This document shows positions 6,837 through 17,203 of a DNA stretch of 64,000 nucleotides, piece after piece. Positions within the stretch are counted from its first letter, which is position 1. Each line of letters opens with the position of its first letter. The notes beneath the pieces are model-generated. The model saw nothing but the letters and a program-made list of their open reading frames with translations, ran no database searches and was not told the DNA's origin. Source of the stretch: Hyphococcus sp. (GTDB taxonomy: Bacteria; Pseudomonadota; Alphaproteobacteria; Caulobacterales; Parvularculaceae); NCBI GenBank assembly GCA_013002535.1, contig JABDJK010000017.1, positions 1-64,000 on the forward strand. The letters run 5' to 3'. The translations under genes and the position numbers were made by a program.

Positions 6837-9497
6837 TTAAAAGCTCGTCCCAGCACTAAATCGAAATCCTTCGGTCTGATCGAATTCCTCCTTACGAAGT
6901 ACTTTCGCAAAATCGAATCGAACCGGTCCAAACGGCGAATCCCAACTGACGGACACACCGGCTGTCGCCCGTAGCGCAAGATTATCAAACACAGGCGCCG
7001 TTTCAGCGATACCGTCGCCGTCCAGATCAAGGAAGAACGCAGGGTTCGAATTGATCACTTTGGAGCTGTCGTCCAAGAGACCGACCGTTCCAAAATCCGT
7101 AAACAATGCTGCGCGAATGCCATATTCATCCGGCAAAGGCAATGGCAGCAAAATTTCCGCCGACCCGATCGCATAAGCCTTACCGCCTAACGCCTGACCA
7201 ACAAAATTACCATCTCGGTCTATCACCGGCATGTTGCCTCGAGACGGATCAGTTGGATCTATTGGCGTTCCGCTACTCAAAAATCGTGGGCCAACGCCAG
7301 CAACTTCAAATCCCCGGAAAGTTGCCGCTCCCTCAAAGAACCGGTCAGAAAGCCGAACATCATCACCGCCATAGCCCTCTATATAGCCAGCGCGCCCCTT
7401 AAGGGCGCCGACAAAGCCGCCGAACAGGTGCTTATAATAAGCTCCCTGGAGCGTTCCTTGATAATAGTTCACGTCGCCGCCAATCCCGGCGAATGAGACG
7501 CCCCCCTGAATACGCCAGCCGCGCGTCGGTTTGAACGGATCATCGCGCGTATCAAACGAAAGACTAGCGCCCAAAAGAGACGTCAGAAATTTACCACGCG
7601 AAGCGCAGGTCGGCGAAACAGACTGAATGACGAAATCGCACAATTGCGCAACTACGCTCGTTGCCTGCAGACCAGCGCCGTCAAGGACCGGATTACCCAA
7701 AAAGTCTACTGCCGGTCCCGTCGTAATTGGCATCGCACCCGGGATGAGGATCGATGTCGGATCAGCGCCGTTTGCAACTGTCTGACTAGACTGAGATTCA
7801 ATTCGAACATTATCGCGCGTCAAAAGATAATTGAGGCCGCCGCGGCCATATTCAGAGACTTGAAAACCGGCATTAAGGCCAAAACCCACTCGATTACGAA
7901 CAAAACCCGATTCAATAAAGTTCGTGCGCTGATTGAACAAAGATCCGCCAGCGGCGAGGTTTCGATCAAGGAAATATGGTTGCGTGAAACGCAAATCGAC
8001 AAGGCGCGTCCGCGAACTTGCTTGGACACGGAAGCGTAAGAATTGCCCCCGACCCATAAGGTTGCGCTGCTCAATCGAAGCATCAACAATAAAGTTTTCA
8101 GTGGACGACACACCAACGCCGACGCTGAATGATCCTGTCGATTGCTCCTGAACCGATACGTCCAGCTCCGTGCGGTCGGGCGCCGAACCTGGTTTTTCTT
8201 CAATTTCGACTTCTTTAAAGAAACCAAGCGCACGCAAGCGGGCTTTGGATCGATCAACCAAAACGCGATTGAACGGATCGCCTTCCGCGATACGAAGCTC
8301 ACGCCGAATTACCTTATCAAGCGTGGCCGTATTGCCCTTGATGTTAACGCGTTCAACATAAACGCGCGGCCCCTCGTTCACCTGGAACGTTAAATCAATC
8401 GTGTTTGTGTCTGGATGACGATTGAGGCGCGGATTAACATCCACGAATGCATATCCAGTCGTGCCGGTGGCGAAAGTTAGAGACTCTGTCGCTTTCTCGA
8501 TCTTTTCGGCGTCATAAATATCGCCTGTTTTGATCGGAACAAACCGCTCAAGCACTTCGCTATCGAGCTTTGCGAGCGTGGTTTTCACCTCAACTTCGCC
8601 AACCGTATATTGCGGGCCTTCATCGACGGAAAACGTAATGAAGAAATCTTTCCTGTCGGGCGTCAGCTCAGCAACAGCTGAAACGACTGCAAAATCAGCA
8701 TATCCATGGCGTCCATAATGCTGGCGGAGGAGTTCGCGCTCATATTCGAGGCGATCGGGATCATAGTTGGCGTTCGATGAAAAGAACCGCCACCAGCGGC
8801 TTTCCTTGGTCAGTATTTCACCGCGTAATTCATTATCGGTAAAAACGGTGTTTCCGACAAAGTTGACTTTAGCGATGCCGGTTTTTGGCCCTTCGTCGAC
8901 TTCAAAGATCACATCGATGCGATTTTGCTCGAGCGGTTTGACCTTCGGCGTTACTGTTGCCGCAAAACGCCCCTTGGCGCGATACATCTCAATGATGCGC
9001 TGAACATCAGCTTGCACTTTAGATCGCGTGTATACAGTGCGCGGCGCCAGTTGAATTTCTTCTACAATCTTTTCTTCTTTGACGCGCTTGTTGCCTTCAA
9101 AAATAACACGATTGACGATTGGGTTTTCCGTAACATCAATGATCAATGTTCCTTCCGGCGTCATCTCAAGCTTAACGTCAGAAAAGAGGCCAGTGTTGAA
9201 AAGCGTCTTTAGCGAAAGGTCTAGATATTCCTGCTCGGCCGGCATGCCTGCCTGAATAGGTAAATACGATCCTACTGTTTCCGGCTCGATGCGTTGATTG
9301 CCGCGAATAGCGATATTTTGAATGATTGGCGCGGGTTCGTTGGCGAACAATCTCTCGATCGGATTATCCGAAGACGCTGATGCAACTTGTTCCACAGGCG
9401 ACGTCTGCGCGCTCGCACTCGTCATTAGGGCGGCCAACGCCGATAAGGAAAAAGCAAACGCAACTCTCGCGCTGGCCAACGCTTTGATCAAACTCAT
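6837..9497 (-). CDS. bamA: Outer membrane protein assembly factor BamA
   Basis: The essential Omp85 insertase that folds beta-barrels into the outer membrane. The product has 886 aa. A signal peptide (AFSLSALAALMTSASAQ) is followed by five POTRA domains (about residues 55-430) and a 16-strand barrel. The RGF motif of loop 6 appears as ATFRGFEVAG, and the protein ends GFRFSAGTSF with a terminal aromatic residue as expected for an outer-membrane barrel. It is longer than the E. coli protein (about 810) because of extended loops around residues 575-640. It follows rseP by 9 bases. Confidence 0.97.
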   Translation of the reverse strand: MSLIKALASARVAFAFSLSALAALMTSASAQTSPVEQVASASSDNPIERLFANEPAPIIQNIAIRGNQRIEPETVGSYLPIQAGMPAEQEYLDLSLKTLFNTGLFSDVKLEMTPEGTLIIDVTENPIVNRVIFEGNKRVKEEKIVEEIQLAPRTVYTRSKVQADVQRIIEMYRAKGRFAATVTPKVKPLEQNRIDVIFEVDEGPKTGIAKVNFVGNTVFTDNELRGEILTKESRWWRFFSSNANYDPDRLEYERELLRQHYGRHGYADFAVVSAVAELTPDRKDFFITFSVDEGPQYTVGEVEVKTTLAKLDSEVLERFVPIKTGDIYDAEKIEKATESLTFATGTTGYAFVDVNPRLNRHPDTNTIDLTFQVNEGPRVYVERVNIKGNTATLDKVIRRELRIAEGDPFNRVLVDRSKARLRALGFFKEVEIEEKPGSAPDRTELDVSVQEQSTGSFSVGVGVSSTENFIVDASIEQRNLMGRGQFLRFRVQASSRTRLVDLRFTQPYFLDRNLAAGGSLFNQRTNFIESGFVRNRVGFGLNAGFQVSEYGRGGLNYLLTRDNVRIESQSSQTVANGADPTSILIPGAMPITTGPAVDFLGNPVLDGAGLQATSVVAQLCDFVIQSVSPTCASRGKFLTSLLGASLSFDTRDDPFKPTRGWRIQGGVSFAGIGGDVNYYQGTLQGAYYKHLFGGFVGALKGRAGYIEGYGGDDVRLSDRFFEGAATFRGFEVAGVGPRFLSSGTPIDPTDPSRGNMPVIDRDGNFVGQALGGKAYAIGSAEILLPLPLPDEYGIRAALFTDFGTVGLLDDSSKVINSNPAFFLDLDGDGIAETAPVFDNLALRATAGVSVSWDSPFGPVRFDFAKVLRKEEFDQTEGFRFSAGTSF

Positions 9498-9506
9498 GCT
9501 GACGCC

Positions 9507-10781
9507 CTAACTAAGTGAATGCAGTAGATTGTTGATGTCGTTCCAAGTCACAAAAATCATGAGCGACGCCAGCAAGACGATGCCCACCCGAAATCCAATC
9601 GCCTGCGCCCGCACACCAAGCGGTTTTCCGGCAATCGCTTCGTAGCCGTAATACAATAGATGTCCACCGTCGAGAACCGGCACAGGCAAAAGATTCAGGA
9701 ACCCAATCGACACAGATACAACCGCTGCTAGAGAAATGAAGTCGACCAAACTCACTTTTAGCTTGGTCCAAAAGCTCGGAGGCTCTGAATAGGCCGAATC
9801 GTCGAAGCCCGACATGACAGATTGTCCAGCAAATTGGGCCATTTTTATGGGCCCGGAGAGTTGTTCGGCATTTTCCTTACCGGTGATGATTTTGCCGAGA
9901 TATTTGATCGTCATGGATAGGACGCGGTTGACCTCGACGACGCCTTCTCGCATTGCAGCAAAAAACCCATATTTCTTGAATTCAACCGCATTGCCATCAG
10001 GTGCAATACCAAGGAGCCAGCGCTCAATCGGATTGCCATAGCGATCTGTGTCTTCGACACGGCGCGGCGTAACCGGTATGGTCAGTTGATTGCCGCCGCG
10101 TTCAATTTCGAAAACCATCTCTTCACCGCCGCCTAAAAGAACGCGGTCATAGAGTTGATTAAACTGCGAAATTTCACGTCCGTTCACAGACAACAACAAG
10201 TCGCCTGGCTCAAAACCTGCCTCGTATGCGGCGCTGTCTTCCGATACAGCGCCGATCACAGGCTCCAGGATTGAACGACCAAACCCCATAAAGAGGCCCG
10301 TGAAAATCGCGATCGCCAAAATAAAGTTGGCGAACGGACCAGCGGCGACTATCGCTGCGCGAGCCCATAACGGTTTGAAATGGAAACAGACTTTGCGATC
10401 TTCCGCACTCATGGTTTGCGCGATTTCGTCTTCCTGACCGGGCCGCGGAAACTGTGTTGTCACCGGCTTCGCGTCGTCTTGTGCTTCGTCAGTAACTTCG
10501 GGCGATGCTTGCGACGCGGGATTCAAATCACCGAAAAACTTTACATAGCCGCCGAGCGGCCAGGGTGCGAGGCGCCATTCGGTGCCCTTTTTGTCCACCC
10601 ATTTTAAAAACGGTTTGCCGAAGCCAATTGAAAACACCTCAACGCGAACGCCCAACAGGCGCGCAACAGAAAAATGGCCGTATTCATGAATGAAGACGAT
10701 GACCATCAACAAGATCGCGAATGCGATCAGCGTAATCGGTAGTACCAAAATCGACGCGGCAGAGATCCCTGCAACCTCCAT
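9507..10781 (-). CDS. rseP: Site-2 intramembrane zinc metalloprotease RseP
   Basis: RseP cleaves anti-sigma factors and signal-peptide remnants within the inner membrane. The metal site HExxH is seen as FIHEYGHFSVA (H32, E33, H36) in the first membrane segment. The second motif is NLLPVPVLDGGHLLYY near the C-terminus. One PDZ domain lies between them (SAAYEAGFEPGDLLLSVNGREI). An acidic insert (about residues 80-120) separates the first segment from the second. I used ATG 10781; TTG 10790 is closer to the AGGGG site and is an alternative. The gene sits between dxr and bamA, as in most proteobacteria. Confidence 0.95.
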   Translation of the reverse strand: MEVAGISAASILVLPITLIAFAILLMVIVFIHEYGHFSVARLLGVRVEVFSIGFGKPFLKWVDKKGTEWRLAPWPLGGYVKFFGDLNPASQASPEVTDEAQDDAKPVTTQFPRPGQEDEIAQTMSAEDRKVCFHFKPLWARAAIVAAGPFANFILAIAIFTGLFMGFGRSILEPVIGAVSEDSAAYEAGFEPGDLLLSVNGREISQFNQLYDRVLLGGGEEMVFEIERGGNQLTIPVTPRRVEDTDRYGNPIERWLLGIAPDGNAVEFKKYGFFAAMREGVVEVNRVLSMTIKYLGKIITGKENAEQLSGPIKMAQFAGQSVMSGFDDSAYSEPPSFWTKLKVSLVDFISLAAVVSVSIGFLNLLPVPVLDGGHLLYYGYEAIAGKPLGVRAQAIGFRVGIVLLASLMIFVTWNDINNLLHSLS

Positions 10782-10799
10782 AGACAACAAACGCCCCTA

Positions 10800-11993
10800 T
10801 TACGCCGCCGCTTTTGCGGCAACTATCTCTTCAGCCCATTTGCGCGCCCGCCCGTCGACTTCTATCACATCGTCGAGGTTTGAAAGCGCGCCTGGGCCGC
10901 TGTCGCGTCCCGTCTGCTCCATTACCTGCTCGGTAATTGCGGCAATATCAAGAAATTTGACACGCCCCTCGAGGAATGCTGCGACACTGATTTCGTTTGC
11001 AGCATTCAAAGCCGCTGGAATTGGCCCCCCAGCAGATACCGCCTGACGCGCTAGCCGAAGCGCCGGAAAACGTTCCAGATCAGGGGCTTCGAAGGTTAAC
11101 TTAGATGCCTTTGCGAAGTCCAGCTTCTCGCTTGGGCTGGGCATGCGGTCTGGCCAGGCAAGGGTCGAAGCAATTGGCGTGCGCATATCCGGCGTTCCCA
11201 ATTGGGCGAGGACTGAGCCGTCCACATATTCAACCATAGAGTGAATCACCGACTGAGGATGCACCAGAATTTCAATCTGCTCATGACTGACGGGGAAGAT
11301 GTGATCGGCTTCGATCAGCTCAAGCCCCTTATTCATCATTGTTGCGGAATCGACCGAAATCTTGGCGCCCATATCCCAATTCGGATGCGCAACTGCTTCG
11401 GCCGGTGTCTTCACCGCCATCTCTTCTTTTGTAGCCATTCTGAACGGGCCGCCTGACGCTGTAAGAATCAGACGCGAGATTCGATTCGGTCGGTCAAAAT
11501 CGAAGACCTGAAAAATCGCATTGTGTTCGCTGTCGACCGGCAAAAGATTCCCGCCGGCGTCTTTGATGGTTTTCATCAACAATTCGCCAGCGCATACGAG
11601 ACACTCTTTATTGGCTAACGCGATATCTGCTCCACGCGCCGCTGCTTTCAACGTTGGGCGCAAACCAGCAGCCCCGACAATCGCCGCCATCACCCATTCA
11701 GCATCACGAGAGGCAGCCTCCTCAATCGCCGATGGGCCGGCGCCGATTTCGACATCAAGACCTGAGACCGCAGCGCGCAAATCGTCGAGTTTCGTTTCAT
11801 CGGCAACAGCTACGAATTTCGGGCGGAATTTTCGCGCCTGTTCGGCGAGCCCTTGTACATTACGATTAGCTGTCAGCGCTTCAATTTCAACTTCAGATTC
11901 GCCACGAGCCGCGGCGAAATCCAGCAAGCTGAGCGTCGATTCACCGACCGACCCGGTGGATCCGAGAATTGTAATTTTTCTTGGCTTTTTCAT
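10800..11993 (-). CDS. dxr: 1-deoxy-D-xylulose-5-phosphate reductoisomerase Dxr (IspC)
   Basis: Dxr converts DXP to 2-C-methyl-D-erythritol 4-phosphate with NADPH in the non-mevalonate isoprenoid pathway; UppS downstream in metabolism uses its products. The 397-residue protein starts MKKPRKITILGSTGSVG (NADPH-binding loop). It contains ANKECLVCAGEL, LPVDSEHNAIFQ with the metal-binding D/E residues, and ILTASGGPFR. ATG 11993 is preceded by GAGAGAG; a longer ORF start (12017) lies outside the family alignment. Confidence 0.96.
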   Translation of the reverse strand: MKKPRKITILGSTGSVGESTLSLLDFAAARGESEVEIEALTANRNVQGLAEQARKFRPKFVAVADETKLDDLRAAVSGLDVEIGAGPSAIEEAASRDAEWVMAAIVGAAGLRPTLKAAARGADIALANKECLVCAGELLMKTIKDAGGNLLPVDSEHNAIFQVFDFDRPNRISRLILTASGGPFRMATKEEMAVKTPAEAVAHPNWDMGAKISVDSATMMNKGLELIEADHIFPVSHEQIEILVHPQSVIHSMVEYVDGSVLAQLGTPDMRTPIASTLAWPDRMPSPSEKLDFAKASKLTFEAPDLERFPALRLARQAVSAGGPIPAALNAANEISVAAFLEGRVKFLDIAAITEQVMEQTGRDSGPGALSNLDDVIEVDGRARKWAEEIVAAKAAA

Positions 11994-12056
11994 CACTCTC
12001 TCAGCGGCGCGCCGCAAGATCCCCTGACCCAGTTACCCCAATCACGATTAGGGCAT

Positions 12057-12890
12057 TTATAACAACATATAGACGAAATAAACGCCCGTCATGGCAATCG
12101 TCGCAAAAATCATCCCGTCGAGCCGATCGAGAACGCCGCCGTGACCGGGAATAAAGCTTGAAATGTCTTTGACCCCGAAATTTCGTTTGATTCGCGATTC
12201 GGCAAGATCTCCGAGCACCGAGGACGCGCCAAGACCGCTTCCCAGGAGTGCGCCGGCGAGCGCCATTTCCGAACCAAAGAAAAAGGGCGCCGCGAGCGCC
12301 CCGGCAAGAATGCCGCCGCAAACACCGCCGCCGATCCCGGCCCATGTTTTCGATGGCGACAAGGCATGCGAGATAATCGGGCCGCCAATCAGCTTGCCAA
12401 AAATGAAAGCGCCAATATCGGCTGCCCAAACAATGAGAAACAAAAGGAATGTGAACGAACGGCCCTGTTCGGCGTCCAGCCGCAGCCAGACGAGCGCAAG
12501 CGAGGGAACGATTATATAAAGCGAAGTTGCCAATACCCATTGGCGCGCATCCGATGACTTGGGAACTGTCAGCCAGGCGAGTGCGCCGCCGGTGACGGCA
12601 ATTGCAAATGCTAAAAGAAATTTACCTGACGAAGCCGCGAACATTGCGGCCGCGGCGCCCCCCGCCAATACATAAAACGCCGGTGAAAATTCTTTCCTTT
12701 CGACCATGCGGGTCCATTCGAACACCATAACAACGCACAAAAATGCGACTAGTGCCGTAAATCCGCGCTCGCCAAAATGGATAGCGCTAACGACAATTGG
12801 TATGAGGATGATTGACGAAATGACCCGCAAGGCAAGCGAGCGGAGTTTCTGCGCGCCGTTGTTTACGCTCTCGTGCTCAACGCCATTCAT
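12057..12890 (-). CDS. cdsA: Phosphatidate cytidylyltransferase CdsA
   Basis: CdsA makes CDP-diacylglycerol from phosphatidate and CTP, the branch point for all phospholipids. This is a 277-aa integral membrane protein with about eight hydrophobic segments. The family signature is present at the C-terminal end as SPSKTWAGIGGGVCGG...LGDLAESRIKRNFGVKDIS...PGHGGVLDRLDGMIF, including the metal-binding aspartates in DLAESRIKR and DRLD. It starts 5 bases after uppS ends. Confidence 0.96.
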   Translation of the reverse strand: MNGVEHESVNNGAQKLRSLALRVISSIILIPIVVSAIHFGERGFTALVAFLCVVMVFEWTRMVERKEFSPAFYVLAGGAAAAMFAASSGKFLLAFAIAVTGGALAWLTVPKSSDARQWVLATSLYIIVPSLALVWLRLDAEQGRSFTFLLFLIVWAADIGAFIFGKLIGGPIISHALSPSKTWAGIGGGVCGGILAGALAAPFFFGSEMALAGALLGSGLGASSVLGDLAESRIKRNFGVKDISSFIPGHGGVLDRLDGMIFATIAMTGVYFVYMLL

Positions 12891-12895
12891 GCGAG

Positions 12896-13651
12896 TTACG
12901 GCGCGACAGCTTCAACGCCGCCATACCGGCGTTCGCGCTGATGAAACTCATCTATTGCGGCTCGAAAAACATCAAGATTGAAGTCCGGCCATAGCACGTC
13001 GAGGAACACATATTCCGCGTACGCCGCCTGCCAGATCAAATAGTTTGATATCCGGCGTTCGCCGCTGGTGCGAATCACAAGGTCTGGATCAGGAACGTCT
13101 GCGGTGTCCAGAAATTTTGCGAACGCAGCTTCGGTTAGATGTTTTTCCTTCAACTCACCGGATTTTATGGCTTTGGCTGCTTTCTTTGCTGCGCGAACAA
13201 TTTCGTCTCGACCGCCATAATTAAATGCAATTTGCAGGGTGAAGCGGTGGTTATGTTTCGTTTCCCGCTCAGCTTTTTGAACCAGCGATTTTATATCCGG
13301 CGTCAGGTTTTCGCGGTCGCCGATAATTCGGACACGCACCCCCTCCTCACTCAATTTCGGCAAGTCTCCGCCGATAAACTCTTTGAGAAGCCCCATCAGA
13401 TCGCGAACTTCGCCGGCGGGGCGGCGCCAGTTTTCCGTCGAGAAAGAATATAGTGTGAGATAAGACAGGTTTAGATCACGCGCCGCTTCAACCGCCCTTC
13501 GAGCCGCTTCGACGCCTTCACGGTGTCCTGCCGTTCGCGGTAACCCGCGCGCTTTCGCCCAGCGGCCATTTCCATCCATAATAATCGCAACATGTCGTGG
13601 ACCGGGCGGATCGCCCGCCGGCGCATCGTCAATATGCGGTGAAGGCTGCAT
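12896..13651 (-). CDS. uppS: Undecaprenyl diphosphate synthase UppS
   Basis: This cis-prenyltransferase makes the C55 lipid carrier for peptidoglycan and O-antigen. The protein (251 aa) shows [17 protein letters not shown] with the catalytic aspartate, [36 protein letters not shown], and [19 protein letters not shown] followed by E/F residues, the five conserved regions of the family. It lies between frr and cdsA. Confidence 0.97.
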   Translation of the reverse strand: MQPSPHIDDAPAGDPPGPRHVAIIMDGNGRWAKARGLPRTAGHREGVEAARRAVEAARDLNLSYLTLYSFSTENWRRPAGEVRDLMGLLKEFIGGDLPKLSEEGVRVRIIGDRENLTPDIKSLVQKAERETKHNHRFTLQIAFNYGGRDEIVRAAKKAAKAIKSGELKEKHLTEAAFAKFLDTADVPDPDLVIRTSGERRISNYLIWQAAYAEYVFLDVLWPDFNLDVFRAAIDEFHQRERRYGGVEAVAP

Positions 13652-13668
13652 CGTTCGGTATTGCCCCG

Positions 13669-14223
13669 TTAGACCTGCATGATTTCTGCTTCTTTTGCCG
13701 CAAATGCTTCGTCCACAGCTTTGACCATTTCATCGGTCAATTTCTGGACGTCCTCGGACATTTTTTTCTGGTCGTCTTCACCGATGCCATCGGCCTTCTT
13801 GATCGCTTCCATGCCATCGCGCCGGACGTTGCGAATCGCCACTTTGGTTTCTTCGGCGTATTTTGAGGCGACTTTTGCGAGTTCACCGCGGCGTTCTTCA
13901 GTGAGCGGCGGTATCGGAATACGAACGCTTTGACCGTCAACGACTGGATTGATACCGAGACCGGAATCACGGAGCGCTTTTTCAACGGCGCCAACCAGAC
14001 CTTTGTCCCAGACTTGAATGGTAATCATTCGCGGCTCGGGAATTGAAATTGTTCCGACTTGCGTCATCGGCAATTTTGAACCGTAAGCGTCAACGTCAAC
14101 CGGTTCGACTAGACTTGCGCTGGCGCGGCCCGTGCGCAGTCCGCCGAACTCAGTCTTCAAGGCGGCGATGGCGCCATCCATGCGCCGCCGCAAATCTTTC
14201 AAATCAATGCCGTCGTTGCTCAT
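13669..14223 (-). CDS. frr: Ribosome-recycling factor Frr
   Basis: Frr splits post-termination ribosomes together with EF-G. The length of 184 aa is typical. It contains [46 protein letters not shown] and [18 protein letters not shown]. The three-helix-bundle residues and the central beta/alpha domain are complete. It lies in the conserved run rpsB-tsf-pyrH-frr. Confidence 0.97.
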   Translation of the reverse strand: MSNDGIDLKDLRRRMDGAIAALKTEFGGLRTGRASASLVEPVDVDAYGSKLPMTQVGTISIPEPRMITIQVWDKGLVGAVEKALRDSGLGINPVVDGQSVRIPIPPLTEERRGELAKVASKYAEETKVAIRNVRRDGMEAIKKADGIGEDDQKKMSEDVQKLTDEMVKAVDEAFAAKEAEIMQV

Positions 14224-14279
14224 TTGTTATTCTCCATCAACAGCTAATTGGCTGACATTAAGGCGAAATCCTGATGACC

Positions 14280-15029
14280 CTAGGGCTGATCCGAAATAAT
14301 CGTCGATGGCCCTGTGCCTGTTAAGGCGCCAACGACGCCGCCGGACTGGCCGATCGGAAACACGACTATCGGGATATTGCTTTCGCGCGTCAGAGAGATG
14401 GCGGCTTGATCCATCACTTTCAAGTCCCGCATCAAAACCTCATGATAGGTCAATTTTTCAAAACGCTCGGCATTCGGATCTTTTTTCGGATCAGCGGAAT
14501 AAACGCCGTCCACTTGCGTTCCTTTTAGAAGGGCGTCACAGCCCATCTCCGCAGCGCGCAATGCTGCTGCGGTATCTGTCGTGAAGAACGGATTGCCAGT
14601 TCCCGCGGCGAAAATCACAATCCGATCTTTTTCTAAATGCCGGATGGCGCGACGGCGAATGTAAGGCTCGCAGATCGCGGTCATTTCAATTGCAGACAAG
14701 ACGCGCGTATAAAGCCCGATCTGTTCCAGTGCATTTTGCACCGCGAGCGCGTTCATCACCGTCGCGAGCATACCCATATAATCAGCGCTGGCGCGTTCCA
14801 TGCCCCGCGCCCCAGGCGACACACCGCGGAAGATGTTTCCGCCGCCGATTACGAGTGAGACCTGAACGCCTAGCTCTTTGGCATCTTTTATTTCCTGTGC
14901 GATGCGAGAAACTGTATCATTATCGATACCGTACTGGGCGGGCCCCATCAGCGCCTCGCCGGAGACCTTCAATAGAACTCGCTTGAATTTTGCTGCGTTG
15001 GCCGCGCCCGCGTTCGCTGCGTTGGTCAT
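14280..15029 (-). CDS. pyrH: UMP kinase PyrH
   Basis: PyrH phosphorylates UMP to UDP in pyrimidine synthesis. The amino-acid-kinase fold is shown by [45 protein letters not shown], and [24 protein letters not shown] followed by [13 protein letters not shown]. The product has 249 aa with a short extra N-terminal Ala/Asn-rich tail. A rho-independent terminator separates it from tsf, so it may have its own promoter. Confidence 0.97.
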   Translation of the reverse strand: MTNAANAGAANAAKFKRVLLKVSGEALMGPAQYGIDNDTVSRIAQEIKDAKELGVQVSLVIGGGNIFRGVSPGARGMERASADYMGMLATVMNALAVQNALEQIGLYTRVLSAIEMTAICEPYIRRRAIRHLEKDRIVIFAAGTGNPFFTTDTAAALRAAEMGCDALLKGTQVDGVYSADPKKDPNAERFEKLTYHEVLMRDLKVMDQAAISLTRESNIPIVVFPIGQSGGVVGALTGTGPSTIISDQP

Positions 15030-15101
15030 CTCATTCGCCCTCTAGTCGAGTCACGCCGCAGATTAGGCGTTCCATCTGAAAAGGAAACCGCCAATTACAA
15101 G

Positions 15102-15139
15102 AAAACCGCCGCCCGGCAGGTTAATTCCGGACGGCGGCT
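15102..15139 (-). terminator. Rho-independent terminator after tsf
   Basis: On the minus strand the stem is CCGCCGTCCGG (15137-15127) pairing with CCGGGCGGCGG (15116-15106), with one G-U pair and a loop of about ten bases. It is followed by TTTTCTT. It would end the rpsB-tsf message before pyrH. Confidence 0.8.
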
Positions 15140-15190
15140 CAATGGGTTATCGCTCAAGCGCGCCGCCGGAACGGTACGCTTAATGCGAGA

Positions 15191-16099
15191 CTATTCTTCG
15201 TCGTCCGACTGCTCGACGCCTTCGCCGAGTTCCAGCCGCGCAAATCCGGCGAATTCAACCGGTGCGCCGACGTCGCCAGCAGCGTTCTCAATGACTTTGC
15301 CAACTTTGGTTTCGCCATCGATGACGAAGATCTGCTCAAGAAGAACTGATTCTTCGTAGAACTTGCGCATGCGGCCCTCAACCATCTTGTCGATGATATT
15401 TTCCGGCTTTCCGGATTCGCGTGCTTGCTCCGCGAGGACTTCCTTTTCGCGCTCAACCACCGACTGGTCGAGTTCAGCGACTGTAGCAGACAGTGGCCGC
15501 GCAGCCGCGACGTGCATGGCAATCTTCTTGCCGAGGTCGGCAAGCTTGGCTTTGTCTCCGGAAGATTTAAGCCCGACGATGACGCCAATCTTTCCAGCCC
15601 CGTCTGTGACCGGCGTATGTATGTAAGACGCGACAACGCCTTCGCCGACTGTAATGCCTTCTGCACGGCGAAGCGCCATGTTTTCACCGATCTTGCCAAC
15701 CATCTCAGCAATATGTTCGTCGACGGTTTTGCCGGCGCCCGGGAATGTTTCGCCGCGCAGCTTTTCAAGATCGCCGCCAACGCCGACTGCCGACGCGGCA
15801 ACCTTCGCTACCATGTCCTGGAAGATTTCGTTGCGGGCGACGAAGTCCGTTTCAGAATTTACCTCAACGAGGACGCCTGTTGATCCATTGCCGGATGGCT
15901 CAACCGCAACCGCTACCAAACCTTGCGCTGCGGTACGGCCAGCTTTTTTCGCCGCCTTGGCGAGACCTTTAGTGCGCAGCCAATCAACCGCCGCTTCCAT
16001 GTCGCCGTTTGTTTCGTTTAGCGCTGACTTGCAATCCATCATGCCCGCGCCTGTTTTGTCACGTAATTCTTTCACCTGTGCGGCGCTAATTCCTGCCAT
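15191..16099 (-). CDS. tsf: Translation elongation factor Ts
   Basis: Guanine-nucleotide exchange factor for EF-Tu. The start is ATG 16099 with an AGGAA site; the longer upstream reading is not part of the family. The 302-residue protein begins MAGISAAQVKELRDKTGAGMMDCKSAL, the conserved N-terminal module, followed by EVNSETDFVARNEIF and KIGVIVGLKSSGDKAKL. It is rich in acidic residues at the C-terminus (SDDEE). It lies downstream of rpsB, the universal order. Confidence 0.97.
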   Translation of the reverse strand: MAGISAAQVKELRDKTGAGMMDCKSALNETNGDMEAAVDWLRTKGLAKAAKKAGRTAAQGLVAVAVEPSGNGSTGVLVEVNSETDFVARNEIFQDMVAKVAASAVGVGGDLEKLRGETFPGAGKTVDEHIAEMVGKIGENMALRRAEGITVGEGVVASYIHTPVTDGAGKIGVIVGLKSSGDKAKLADLGKKIAMHVAAARPLSATVAELDQSVVEREKEVLAEQARESGKPENIIDKMVEGRMRKFYEESVLLEQIFVIDGETKVGKVIENAAGDVGAPVEFAGFARLELGEGVEQSDDEE

Positions 16100-16234
16100 G
16101 TCGGTGTTCCTTTCCTTCATTAGCTCCTGCGCGCACGACCGCATTGTCGCGAACGCTCTATTCAATCAAAAATTTGAAAACCCGCCCGGCTTGCATCGGA
16201 CGCAAACCGGACTGAATTCTTAGGCTGGCGTCGC

Positions 16235-17068
16235 TTAGCTAGCCGGCGCCGCTTCTTCCGGCTTGGCGTCTGCTGCTGGCTTTTCTTCCGCAACAGGCGT
16301 TTCCGCGGCAGGTTCTTGCGCGAGGGCTGGTTCAGCCGGCGCTTCTTCCGCGGCGCCGATATCAACGCCAAGAGCCGCCTGGCTTTCGCCGAGACCATCA
16401 ATCACCGCATCTGCAATCAAGTTGCAATAGAGCGAAATCGCGCGGGACGCATCGTCATTACCCGGAATGATATAATCGATATTGTCCGGACTGCAGTTTG
16501 TGTCCACGACTGCGATGACCGGAATGCCGAGCTTTTTGGCTTCCTGAATGGCAATCGCCTCTTTCTTTACATCGATGACGACCATCAAGTTTGGCAAGCC
16601 GCCCATGTCGCGAATACCGCCAAGGGATGCTTCAAGCTTGTCACGCTCTCGCGTTAAGTCGAGCGTTTCTTTCTTGGTGAAACCGGCGCCTTCATTGCCG
16701 AGATTTTCTTCAAGATCTTTTAGCTTGCGGATCGAATTGGAAATTGTTTCCCAATTCGTCAGCGTTCCGCCAAGCCAGCGCACGTTCATGTAATACTGCG
16801 CGCAACGCCGCGCCGCCTCTGCGACAGGGGTCTGCGCCTGACGTTTGGTGCCGACAAACAGAACGCGGCCGCCGCCCGCAACAACGTCGCGGATCTTGAC
16901 CAGCGCCTGATGCATGAGAGGAACCGTCTGCGACAGGTCGATAATGTGAATCCCATTGCGGTCGCCAAAGATGTAAGATTTCATCTTCGGGTCCCAGCGG
17001 TGGGTTTGGTGTCCGAAATGCACGCCAGCTTCCAGAAGCTGGCGCATAGAAAATTCTGGCAGCGCCAT
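16235..17068 (-). CDS. rpsB: 30S ribosomal protein S2
   Basis: S2 binds the head of the small ribosomal subunit. It begins [21 protein letters not shown] and contains [21 protein letters not shown] and [19 protein letters not shown]. The 277-residue length exceeds the usual 240-255 because of an Ala/Glu/Pro-rich tail (about residues 235-277), which is common in alphaproteobacteria and probably disordered. The AAGGAG Shine-Dalgarno is well placed. A sigma-70-type promoter lies about 110 bases upstream. Confidence 0.97.
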   Translation of the reverse strand: MALPEFSMRQLLEAGVHFGHQTHRWDPKMKSYIFGDRNGIHIIDLSQTVPLMHQALVKIRDVVAGGGRVLFVGTKRQAQTPVAEAARRCAQYYMNVRWLGGTLTNWETISNSIRKLKDLEENLGNEGAGFTKKETLDLTRERDKLEASLGGIRDMGGLPNLMVVIDVKKEAIAIQEAKKLGIPVIAVVDTNCSPDNIDYIIPGNDDASRAISLYCNLIADAVIDGLGESQAALGVDIGAAEEAPAEPALAQEPAAETPVAEEKPAADAKPEEAAPAS

Positions 17069-17174
17069 CTGCGATATCTCCTTCAGTTATGCCGCCGCGA
17101 ACCTGAGAAAACCTGTTGGACATAAATCTGCCCGGACGGTCACTGAGGATAGGCCCGCGTGAGTGATGGCAGCG

Positions 17175-17203
17175 CATATACGCTGGGATTGGGGAATTCG
17201 CAA
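17175..17203 (-). promoter_or_regulatory. Probable sigma-70-type promoter of rpsB-tsf
   Basis: On the minus strand TTGCGA (17203-17198) and TATATG (17180-17175) are separated by exactly 17 bases. The start point would lie about 100 bases upstream of the rpsB ATG, leaving a leader long enough for the autoregulation known for S2 in other bacteria (inference). Confidence 0.6.

Noticed and set aside
12001-12540. 179-codon minus-strand ORF overlapping cdsA
   Set aside because: Shadow frame; cdsA carries the full family signature in its own frame.
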